Positions 6,020-12,228 of a stretch of 12,228 nt of DNA are shown here, one piece after another. The position numbers and the translations under genes are program-made. The notes beneath the pieces are model-generated. The model saw only the letters and a program-made list of their open reading frames with translations. It was not told where the DNA came from and ran no database searches. Source of the DNA: Phascolarctobacterium sp. (lineage in GTDB: Bacteria; Bacillota; Negativicutes; Acidaminococcales; Acidaminococcaceae); NCBI GenBank assembly GCA_019417125.1, contig DXVZ01000001.1:1-12228 (forward strand), in the 5' to 3' direction. Position 1 is the first letter of the stretch; each line of letters begins with the position of its first letter.

Positions 6020-8464
6020 ATGAACAAGAGAAAATATGCACAGTTGTCGTTGAGTCTTGCAGCCATGCTGATGGCGGCGCCTGTCTGGGCTGCGGAACAG
6101 AATAACGCGGCGGCGGATGTAGTTGCCAACCAGACCATGACTATCGGCGGCAAGGAACAGATTGTCAGCCAGAAAGCTCTCGAGCAGGCAAGAAAAGCAC
6201 AGGAAGAATCAGGCAAATCCCTTCCTAAAAAGGGCAAAGACGGTAAATACACTTATTATATGCACAATAATCCCTCCGAAGATATTTCGGACCCGAATTA
6301 TAAAAGCGACGGCACCAAAAAATCTGGCGGCAGGATTGTGGAAATCGTGCCGGGCAAAGGCGTTGTGCGTGAAGGCGGTACCGGCGTAGAGCCGCAGGAA
6401 GCCGCTTCTTCCGAAGCTTCCGGAAACGCGCAGGAAGGGACTGCTGCGCCCGAACCGAGCAGAAGCGGTGAGCAGGCAGTCGGCGATGAAACCGTTGCTG
6501 ACGACGGCAGCAGCGAGGGTGAGATAATTTCGGGCGGAGAGCAGCAGCAGCCGGCAGAAGTTAAAGAACCGATGGTGCGCGAAGAAGACGGTACTCTGCG
6601 CCCGATGACGATGGAAGAGCGCCAGAAATGGCAGGCTGAGCAGGAACAGCAGCGCACGGCACAGGAAGCGGTAGCGGCAGCGCCGCAGACTAACGTTATG
6701 TCGCAGGAGCCTGTACTGAACATGCCAATCGCGCAGCAAAGGCGTGCCAGCGAACCGGCAGCGCCTTATATCGGGCAGCTGGTTACCAAAATTTCCGTAA
6801 AAGGCAATAAAATTACCAAAGCGGAGGACATTGAAGCCGTTGTTACTACTAAACCGGGCATGCAGCTGACGCAGGAAGGCCTTGCCAAAGACCTGCACGC
6901 TATTTACGGCCTGGGCTGGTATTATGATTTGCAGCCGGAGTTTACCAAAGTGCCGGAAGGCGTGCAGCTGACCTATCATGTACTGGAAAACCCGGTGTAT
7001 AAAAAATTGGAAGTAGAGGGCAATACCAAAATCTCCACTTCTGACATTGAAAAACTTTTGGACTTGCCGAAAGATAAAATTATCAACATTAAAGACGTTA
7101 ACGTAAAAGTACAGCGCCTGGAAGCCGAATACAACAAACAAGGCTATATCCTCGCCCGCGTAGCTGATATCCGTATGCTGCCGGACGGTACGCTGCTTTT
7201 GCTGGTTAACGAAGGTATTGTTGAAGACTTTAAAGTTAAAGGCAATGTAAAAACTAAAGATTACGTTATTACCCGCGAAATGAAGCTGAAAAAGGGCGAG
7301 CCGTTTAATGCCAAAGACGCACGCCGCAGCATGCAGCGCATTTATAACCTCGGTTATTTTGAGGACGTAAACATTAAACTGAATCCGGGGCAGGAACCGA
7401 ACGCTGTTGAAATTGAAATTACCGTTGTTGAAATGAACACCGGTACGTTCGGCATCGGCGCAGGCTACAGCAACGCTGACGGCTTTATCGGCATGGTTTC
7501 CGTCGGCGACAGAAACTTCCGCGGCACCGGCGACAGCGTTAACGTGCGTTGGGAGTTTGGCGGCGTAGATAACAAGAACTACGAATTTACCTATGTTAAA
7601 CCTTGGATTGACGATAAAGAAACCAAGGCCAGCATCGTATTGTACGACGTAACTAACGAATATGCCGATTACGATATCGACGCGAACGAAATTGCGCGTT
7701 ACGATAAAAAACGCCGCGGCCAGGAACTGACTTTCAGCCGCAGGACGGACAACGAATTTATCAGCAACTATATAACCTTAAAGAACCGCGACGATATCTA
7801 TGAAGGCACTGCCGACGGTTACGAACATGACCGCGACCAGTACTATGAAGACTGGTTTAACAGCAGCGGCCATATGAAAGATTATTATCCTCAAACCGCT
7901 CAGGAACGCCGCGACGAAAACTTCGGCTTAACCCGCAGTATCACGCTGGGCCGCGTATTCGATTCGCGCGATAACATTTACGACCCGCACGAAGGCAAAC
8001 GCATTGGTTACAGCGTTGAATGGGCAGGCCTTGGCGGCGACTTTGACTTTACCAAATTTACTGCCGACTGGCGTTATTATTACCGTGCAGGCGGCGAAAA
8101 CGTGTGGGCGCTGAACCTTGGCGCAGGCTGGGCTGACGGCGATATGCCTTTAAGCCAGCGCTTTACGATGGGCGGCAACGACGGTTTGCGCGGCTACGAA
8201 GATGACCAGTTCCGCGGCAACAGTATGTTAAAGGCTACGCTGGAATACCGCTTCCCGATTATCAAAAGGGTACAGGGCGTACTCTTTACCGATAACGGCT
8301 ACGCTTGGGACAAACGCTTCCAGGATGACTTCGACCTTGGGCTGATTAAGAACAGTATCGGTCTCGGCATGCGCATTAATTCCCCGCTGGGCCCGGTTAA
8401 ACTGGACTATGGCTGGGGCGACGACGGCGGCAGGTTCCACTTCAGCTTCGGCGGCCAGTTCTAA
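6020..8464 (+). CDS. bamA: BamA/Omp85 outer-membrane protein assembly factor with long N-terminal linker
   Basis: BamA is the central beta-barrel of the machine that folds outer-membrane proteins. The 814-residue product opens with a signal peptide cleaved after V-W-A (residue 24). Residues 25-249 are a low-complexity, Glu/Gln/Ala/Ser-rich stretch. Three POTRA domains follow at about 250-325, 326-399 and 400-475, each with a V-x-G-N strand near its start and a Y-N-L-G-Y-F/Y-G-L-G-W-Y type helix end. The Omp85 barrel spans about 476-814, with the family's loop-6 motif as L-R-G-Y at 723-726 and a C-terminal Phe, the usual outer-membrane insertion signal. GGGAGGA (6008-6014) supports the ATG at 6020. 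Enteric BamA has five POTRAs and about 810 residues; here three POTRAs plus the insert give a similar length. TamA is the alternative for a three-POTRA protein, but position and the lone Omp85 here favour BamA. Confidence 0.92.
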   Translation: MNKRKYAQLSLSLAAMLMAAPVWAAEQNNAAADVVANQTMTIGGKEQIVSQKALEQARKAQEESGKSLPKKGKDGKYTYYMHNNPSEDISDPNYKSDGTKKSGGRIVEIVPGKGVVREGGTGVEPQEAASSEASGNAQEGTAAPEPSRSGEQAVGDETVADDGSSEGEIISGGEQQQPAEVKEPMVREEDGTLRPMTMEERQKWQAEQEQQRTAQEAVAAAPQTNVMSQEPVLNMPIAQQRRASEPAAPYIGQLVTKISVKGNKITKAEDIEAVVTTKPGMQLTQEGLAKDLHAIYGLGWYYDLQPEFTKVPEGVQLTYHVLENPVYKKLEVEGNTKISTSDIEKLLDLPKDKIINIKDVNVKVQRLEAEYNKQGYILARVADIRMLPDGTLLLLVNEGIVEDFKVKGNVKTKDYVITREMKLKKGEPFNAKDARRSMQRIYNLGYFEDVNIKLNPGQEPNAVEIEITVVEMNTGTFGIGAGYSNADGFIGMVSVGDRNFRGTGDSVNVRWEFGGVDNKNYEFTYVKPWIDDKETKASIVLYDVTNEYADYDIDANEIARYDKKRRGQELTFSRRTDNEFISNYITLKNRDDIYEGTADGYEHDRDQYYEDWFNSSGHMKDYYPQTAQERRDENFGLTRSITLGRVFDSRDNIYDPHEGKRIGYSVEWAGLGGDFDFTKFTADWRYYYRAGGENVWALNLGAGWADGDMPLSQRFTMGGNDGLRGYEDDQFRGNSMLKATLEYRFPIIKRVQGVLFTDNGYAWDKRFQDDFDLGLIKNSIGLGMRINSPLGPVKLDYGWGDDGGRFHFSFGGQF

Positions 8465-8474
8465 TTAATAAGTT

Positions 8475-9734
8475 ATGTGGTTAATAAGGCTTTTGGTGTG
8501 CTGCCTGTGCATGGCGGCACTGCCTGCCTGGGCTGCGCCGGTAGAGCGCGTTGAGGTGCGTATTGCCGATAACGGCTCAACCAGCGGCGTGCTGTTAAGC
8601 CGTATGGGCAAAAGCATGCAGGTAGTGGCGGAACAGCTTTTTATTGACAAAGACAGCGTGAACATTGAAGCCGCGCGCGGTGATTACGAGCGCCTGCTGG
8701 CAGAGGTAGGCGACAGGGTGCTGACCGGTTACCAGATGGAAAGCGTCAGCGTTACGCCGGGCGCGGTAACTTATATTGATATGTACGTTGCGCCGTGGAG
8801 CGCGGCAGTGGAAAACGTATACGTCGATATGGAGTTTTCTGGCGTGGAGCCGGGAACGGCGCGTCTTTTGGAAAAACGCCTGCCGCAGCTTAAAAGCAGG
8901 ATTGAAAATATTTTAAAGGGTTCGTCGGTAGACGCATCCGACTGGGCGGGCGGCATTTTGCGCCGCATGGTGCGCAGCGAGGTAGAAACGCAGCTGCCGG
9001 AATTTAAGGCGGCGGTGGACGTGGTCGGCGAAGAAAACCGCACGGTGGTGCAGGTGGTAATTTACCCAGTGGGCCAGCTTGTGCAGAGCGTGGATTATTC
9101 CATGGCGTCCGAATCGATACCGAATCTTTTGCTGCTGGATTTAAAGCAGCGCTACGCGCAAAAAGCAGACGCCCTACGCGGGCTGCCGGTAGAATTTGTT
9201 AAACGCCATCAGCAAGAGCTGGAGGACGTGCTGCTGACGGATTTAAAAAACGAAAAATCCGTTAAAATGCACAATCTCGCGCCTTCGGTAAAATTAGTGC
9301 CGGGCAGTACGCTGGGCGTAGAAATCGGCATGGGCTCGGACAAATATAAAATCTGGTTTGAAGGTTACGGCGATATCGGCCGCGACGAAGATAATATTTC
9401 GGGACGCGCGCATATCGGCAAGTTCATCTCTAAACGCGACGAAATTTTCGGCGAAGTTGGACTGACGATGGACGAAGTGGACTGGGATTTTTCGGCAGGC
9501 TGGGCACGGCATTGGGGCAAAGCAACGCTTAGCTACATGCGGCGCGGGCCTGACGGGCAGAACGTTTACCGCGGCGAGTACGATTTTACCAATAAATGGC
9601 GCCTGCGCACGGAGTATTTTTCAGGCACGGACACGACGGAAATCGCAGTCCGTTACAGAATACACGAATTTTTAAGCGCCGAATACGTTTATTCCAACGA
9701 TAAACCTTATTTCCGCATTGTGGGAAATTTGTAG
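8475..9734 (+). CDS. Secreted protein with C-terminal beta-barrel-like region, probable outer-membrane protein
   Basis: I do not recognise a named family for this 419-residue protein. A signal peptide is clear: a hydrophobic core at residues 3-16 and cleavage after A-W-A at residue 20. Residues 21-275 mix strands and amphipathic helices and would be periplasmic. From about residue 277 to the end, roughly ten segments alternate polar and aromatic/aliphatic residues with charged turns (for example Y-K-I-W-F-E-G-Y, W-D-F-S-A-G-W-A, W-R-L-R-T-E-Y-F), as in small outer-membrane barrels. The protein ends F-R-I-V-G-N-L. It starts ten bases after the bamA stop without a visible ribosome binding site, so translation is probably coupled to bamA. 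A role as a Bam partner or as a client barrel is inferred only from position and strand pattern. Confidence 0.75.
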   Translation: MWLIRLLVCCLCMAALPAWAAPVERVEVRIADNGSTSGVLLSRMGKSMQVVAEQLFIDKDSVNIEAARGDYERLLAEVGDRVLTGYQMESVSVTPGAVTYIDMYVAPWSAAVENVYVDMEFSGVEPGTARLLEKRLPQLKSRIENILKGSSVDASDWAGGILRRMVRSEVETQLPEFKAAVDVVGEENRTVVQVVIYPVGQLVQSVDYSMASESIPNLLLLDLKQRYAQKADALRGLPVEFVKRHQQELEDVLLTDLKNEKSVKMHNLAPSVKLVPGSTLGVEIGMGSDKYKIWFEGYGDIGRDEDNISGRAHIGKFISKRDEIFGEVGLTMDEVDWDFSAGWARHWGKATLSYMRRGPDGQNVYRGEYDFTNKWRLRTEYFSGTDTTEIAVRYRIHEFLSAEYVYSNDKPYFRIVGNL

Positions 9735-9741
9735 GCATTAG

Positions 9742-9770
9742 TTGAAAGATAAACGCAGGGCTGATATAAT
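9742..9770 (+). promoter_or_regulatory. Strong sigma-70 type promoter of the ompH cluster
   Basis: TTGAAA (9742-9747) and TATAAT (9765-9770) are 17 bases apart, and TGA directly before the -10 makes an extended -10 box. This is the best promoter in the window. Transcription should start near 9777, giving a leader of about 33 bases before the ATG at 9810. A second TATAAT at 9777-9782 lacks a matching -35. The -35 begins only seven bases after the preceding gene's stop and no terminator lies between, so read-through from bamA would add to this promoter. Confidence 0.82.
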
Positions 9771-9809
9771 TAACAATATAATTTAATTTTGAAAGCAGGG
9801 ATATTTATT

Positions 9810-10295
9810 ATGATGCAGCAATTACGCAATCCGAAAAACGTAAAAATGATTTCTTTGTTTGTTGCCGCAATCTTTGTGCTGAGCTGCTTTGCCATTACTT
9901 TGCAGCAGGGCGCGTTTACCAGCATTGCTTCGGCGGCGGCTTCCGAATCCGCCATCGGCGTTGTTAATTACCAGATGCTTTTGGCCCAGTCCCCGGACAT
10001 TGCCGGTGTGCAGGACGCTATGAAGCAGGAAGTTGCAACCCAGCAGAAAAATTTTGACGAAAAAAGCAAAGATATGAACGATACCGAAAAACAGCGTTAT
10101 TACCAGCAGCTGCAGGAAGTAATCGCCAATAGGGAAAAAGAACTGATGGAACCTGTATTCCAGAAGATTGAAGCGGCGATTAAAAAAGTAGCCGATAAAA
10201 AAGGCCTGGCAGTTGTTGTAGAAAAAAATACCGTAGTTTATGGCGGTCTCGATATTACTGACGAAGTGGCAAAAACCTTGCAAAGCGGAAAATAA
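9810..10295 (+). CDS. OmpH/Skp-family periplasmic chaperone (first of three)
   Basis: A 161-residue member of the OmpH/Skp family, trimeric chaperones that hold unfolded outer-membrane proteins in the periplasm on their way to BamA. A hydrophobic segment at residues 13-31 followed by A-S-A-A-A (40-44) is a signal peptide or uncleaved anchor. Residues 49-60 (I-G-V-V-N-Y-Q) form the first family strand, 65-130 a charged coiled-coil arm, and 131-155 the closing strands with V-V-Y-G-G-L-D-I-T-D-E-V, the most typical family motif. The ATG at 9810 is chosen because AGGGA (9797-9801) is eight bases away; a TTG at 9789 is too early. Length equals ordinary Skp. It lies directly behind a strong promoter, so it is probably the most expressed of the three copies. 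Confidence 0.9.
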   Translation: MMQQLRNPKNVKMISLFVAAIFVLSCFAITLQQGAFTSIASAAASESAIGVVNYQMLLAQSPDIAGVQDAMKQEVATQQKNFDEKSKDMNDTEKQRYYQQLQEVIANREKELMEPVFQKIEAAIKKVADKKGLAVVVEKNTVVYGGLDITDEVAKTLQSGK

Positions 10296-10300
10296 TCTGA

Positions 10301-10320
10301 CGGGACCCGGGAGGGTCCTG
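10301..10320 (+). terminator. GC-rich hairpin between the first and second ompH-like genes
   Basis: CGGGACCC (10301-10308) pairs with GGGTCCTG (10313-10320), one pair being G-T, across a four-base GGGA loop, six bases after the ompH stop. Only three T follow, so it is not a full intrinsic terminator. It could be a leaky terminator, or a 3' stabiliser that leaves the first ompH message more abundant than the downstream genes. Confidence 0.55.
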
Positions 10321-10353
10321 TTTGCTGTGGGGCTATGAAAGGAAGATAGTATT

Positions 10354-11268
10354 ATGCGCAAGCTGCAAACTGCATTACTGATATTCATAGCCGTATTTTG
10401 CCTGTGCGCCTGCGGCAAACTGACGGGGCACGGCGAAAAAATCGCTTACATCAACTGGGAAGAAGCCGTTAAAAGCCATCCGCGCTACGAGGCGCTGAAA
10501 CAGGGTCAGGCTGAGTATGATAAGCTGCTTGCCTACCGTGACCAGCAGGCTGATATTGCCCACAAACAGATTGCGGGGCTGGCGCTTTTGCAGAAGATTA
10601 AGCAGAACAGCAAAAGCAGCTATTACGAAGCGGATTACCGCACTTCGTTATATGCTAAGCAGGCGGAAGAACAGCATGCGTTTTTGCCGGTGCTGCAAAA
10701 AGCAGCCGATGAGGCTGACGAAATTTTAGCCGCCGAGCGTGAGAGCGTGGAGAATGATTACCAGCTGCGGCTGTTTAACCTGCGCCTGCGTTTGGATACC
10801 GTGCGCATGAAGCCGGAAGAGCGCAGGCAGCTGGAAGAAGAACTGAAAAGCGTCCGCAGCGAAATGCTGGATAAGCTGGAAGAAGTAAACCGCAAGCGCA
10901 ATGAAATAATTAACGCCAAGACAGCGGATGAGCGCGAGGCGATGCAGCAGCGCATAGCGGCTTATGCCGGTGAACTGCGCGGCAGCCTGCACGGCAAAAT
11001 GCAGGACGATATCGCCAAGGACAACAAGGATTTGCAGCAGGGGCCGGAAGCTTTCAGCAAGGTGCTGGAGGTTATTGATAACCGGCTGGATAAAATTAAA
11101 GAGGGCAACGATAAGATTGCCTCGGAAATTAGGCACGATATTGAAAGCAGGGTGGCGCTGCTTGCCAAAGAGCGCGGTTATACCATTGTTTTTAATAAGA
11201 TAAAGGTAAATATAAAAGCAGACGATATTACCGCAGAGGTAATAAAAGAACTGAAAAAATCAAAATAA
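10354..11268 (+). CDS. Long OmpH/Skp-like lipoprotein (second of three)
   Basis: A 304-residue protein about twice the normal Skp length. The N-terminus carries a lipobox-like L-C-A-C with the lipidation Cys at residue 20, so it is probably lipid-anchored. Residues 29-47 (K-I-A-Y-I-N-W-E-E-A, then H-P-R-Y) match the first OmpH strand and helix, and residues 267-300 (A-K-E-R-G-Y-T-I-V-F, then D-D-I-T-A-E-V-I) match the family's closing strands. Between them is a very long, highly charged helical region (about 48-262) that would make long coiled-coil arms. GGAAG (10341-10345) is eight bases before the ATG. It follows the first ompH by 58 bases, across a hairpin. It is probably a specialised chaperone or spacer; the cell side of the lipid anchor is not decided by the sequence. 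Confidence 0.8.
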   Translation: MRKLQTALLIFIAVFCLCACGKLTGHGEKIAYINWEEAVKSHPRYEALKQGQAEYDKLLAYRDQQADIAHKQIAGLALLQKIKQNSKSSYYEADYRTSLYAKQAEEQHAFLPVLQKAADEADEILAAERESVENDYQLRLFNLRLRLDTVRMKPEERRQLEEELKSVRSEMLDKLEEVNRKRNEIINAKTADEREAMQQRIAAYAGELRGSLHGKMQDDIAKDNKDLQQGPEAFSKVLEVIDNRLDKIKEGNDKIASEIRHDIESRVALLAKERGYTIVFNKIKVNIKADDITAEVIKELKKSK

Positions 11269-11283
11269 CAGGAGCGGATAAAG

Positions 11284-11694
11284 ATGAAAAAACAGATTAT
11301 TGCCGGGCTTTTGGCAGCAACAGCTTTATTGTCTTTTGGCTGCAGCGGCCGCAATGCCGAATTTGGCGTTGTTGATATGCGTGCCGTGGAAAGCAAGGCA
11401 GAAGTTGTAAAAACCGTACAGGAAGAAGTTACCACCAAAGGCAAAGCCTTGCAGGAGGAAATGAACACCGCGCTGGAAGGCAAAACCGGCGAAGAACGCC
11501 AAAAGGTAATGGAGGACTATGCTTCCAGAATGAACGTTGTCCGTTCCGAAGCGCAGAATAAATTAAAAGCCAGCCTTGACACCGCTTTAAACGAAGTTGC
11601 CAAGGAAAAAGGCCTGGGCGCAGTGCTGATTAAAGACGCTGTGCCGCAGGGCGGCGTTGACGTTACGGAAGATGTAATTGCCAAAATGAAATAA
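11284..11694 (+). CDS. Short OmpH/Skp-like probable lipoprotein (third of three)
   Basis: A 136-residue OmpH-like protein. The N-terminal hydrophobic stretch ends L-S-F-G-C with Cys at residue 20, a loose lipobox (Ser rather than Leu/Val at -3), so lipidation is likely but not sure. Residues 26-34 (E-F-G-V-V-D-M-R-A) form the first family strand, 40-105 a charged helical arm, and 106-133 the closing strands with G-G-V-D-V-T-E-D-V-I, matching the other two copies. The arm is shorter than in ordinary Skp. AGGAGCGG (11270-11277) precedes the ATG, and the gap from the previous gene is 15 bases, so the two are co-transcribed. A strong terminator follows at once. The duplication of three unequal copies suggests divided roles. 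Confidence 0.82.
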   Translation: MKKQIIAGLLAATALLSFGCSGRNAEFGVVDMRAVESKAEVVKTVQEEVTTKGKALQEEMNTALEGKTGEERQKVMEDYASRMNVVRSEAQNKLKASLDTALNEVAKEKGLGAVLIKDAVPQGGVDVTEDVIAKMK

Positions 11695-11708
11695 ACAGGC
11701 TTAACAGG

Positions 11709-11734
11709 GCGGGCGGCACTGCCGCCCGCTTTTT
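11709..11734 (+). terminator. Strong Rho-independent terminator after the ompH cluster
   Basis: GCGGGCGGC (11709-11717) and GCCGCCCGC (11721-11729) form a perfect nine-pair GC stem with a three-base loop, followed directly by five T (11730-11734). It is a textbook intrinsic terminator 14 bases after the third ompH-like stop, and it closes that transcription unit ahead of lpxD. Confidence 0.93.
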
Positions 11735-11764
11735 AAATAAGCTGCTTGTACAGGAGGCTTTATG

Positions 11765-12228
11765 ATGGAAAAAACTGTCCGTGAATTAGCAGAATTTTTG
11801 CATGGTGAACTTGAAAACGACGCGCCGGAATTAAAGGTTACGGGCGTTAACGGCCTGATGGAAGCCGGCCCGAACGATATTTCCTTTGCGGTGCCGCCGT
11901 ATGTGGAGCACTGCCATTTAAGCAAGGCTGGCGTTATCGTTTTAAGCGTGGGCGACCCTTCGCTGCCGGATAAACGCCCGGTAATCCGCGTAGAAAACCC
12001 GCGCGCTTCCTTTGCCGCGCTGCTGGAGCTGTTCCGCCACAGGGCGGACGTTAAGCGCACCGTCAGTGATAAGGCATACATTGCACCGGGGGCGAAACTG
12101 GGCGGCAATGTTGCCGTAATGCCTTTTGCTTATGTTGAAGAAGGTGCGGAAATCGGCGACGGCACGGTGCTGTACCCGCATGTTTATGTTGGCAAAAACG
12201 TAAAAATCGGCAGCGATTGCGTATTATA
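11765..12228 (+). CDS. lpxD: LpxD, UDP-3-O-acylglucosamine N-acyltransferase (5' part, cut by window end)
   Basis: LpxD adds the second acyl chain, from acyl-ACP, to UDP-3-O-acylglucosamine in the cytoplasmic lipid A pathway. The 154 visible residues hold the N-terminal uridine-binding domain (about 1-100, including N-D-I-S-F-A, K-A-G-V-I-V-L and V-E-N-P-R-A-S-F at 77-84) and the first left-handed beta-helix hexapeptide repeats (about 106-154, such as I-A-P-G-A-K-L-G and V-G-K-N-V-K-I-G). The catalytic His is in the part beyond the window. ATG at 11765 is favoured because AGGAGG (11752-11757) is seven bases away; ATG at 11762, four bases away, would add one Met. A strong terminator lies 30 bases upstream and no promoter is seen in that gap. 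LpxD here implies that the cell makes lipopolysaccharide or lipooligosaccharide. Confidence 0.93.
   Translation, partial: MEKTVRELAEFLHGELENDAPELKVTGVNGLMEAGPNDISFAVPPYVEHCHLSKAGVIVLSVGDPSLPDKRPVIRVENPRASFAALLELFRHRADVKRTVSDKAYIAPGAKLGGNVAVMPFAYVEEGAEIGDGTVLYPHVYVGKNVKIGSDCVL

Noticed and set aside
6209..7141. Minus-strand open frame of 310 codons inside bamA
   Set aside because: It spans the insert and first POTRA domains of a clear BamA; the Phe/Arg-rich product is typical of an antisense shadow.
9777..9782. Second TATAAT as an additional promoter for ompH
   Set aside because: No -35 box at a usable distance; the TTGAAA/TATAAT pair just upstream explains the region better.

Overview
The window is a chromosomal envelope-biogenesis locus read entirely on the + strand: TolC-type protein (3' end) > tamB > sigma-70 family factor > small bitopic membrane protein > bamA > uncharacterised outer-membrane beta-barrel candidate > three tandem ompH/skp-type genes > lpxD (5' end). 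The genes lie tightly packed, with AT-rich gaps and clear AGGAGG-type ribosome binding sites. Outer-membrane genes (bamA, tamB, lpxD) next to several skp genes, with a Gram-positive-like ribosome-binding style, suggest a diderm Firmicute of the class Negativicutes (the Veillonella, Selenomonas, Acidaminococcus and Phascolarctobacterium relatives). The class is a fair inference; the genus cannot be fixed from the sequence alone, though an Acidaminococcaceae member such as Phascolarctobacterium would fit. No rRNA, tRNA, CRISPR, insertion sequence or phage signal is visible, and no stretch over 300 bases lacks a gene.

Layout. Bases 1-247 are the end of a TolC-like outer-membrane channel with a Pro/Ala/Glu-rich tail, closed by a hairpin terminator (267-308). 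tamB (389-4687) is a complete 1432-residue AsmA-like lipid-transport/assembly protein. A region-3-less sigma factor (4733-5368) follows after 45 bases. A 150-base gap with a weak terminator and a possible promoter leads to a 161-residue single-pass membrane protein of unknown function (5519-6004). Next comes bamA (6020-8464), with three POTRA domains and an unusual ~225-residue low-complexity insert after the signal peptide. Ten bases later is a 419-residue secreted protein with a beta-barrel-like C-terminus (8475-9734). The best promoter of the window (9742-9770) then drives three OmpH/Skp-like genes: one signal-peptide or anchored form and two probable lipoproteins. A strong terminator (11709-11734) separates them from lpxD (11765 to the window end), the start of the lipid A pathway genes.

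How they work together. Skp/OmpH chaperones carry unfolded outer-membrane proteins across the periplasm, BamA folds them into the outer membrane, TamB bridges inner and outer membrane for phospholipid supply, and LpxD makes lipid A precursor for the outer leaflet. The 8475 protein is probably an outer-membrane product or accessory of this machinery. The sigma factor followed by a one-pass membrane protein, placed between tamB and bamA, raises the possibility of an envelope-stress sigma/anti-sigma pair controlling outer-membrane assembly. That is a hypothesis, not something the sequence proves.
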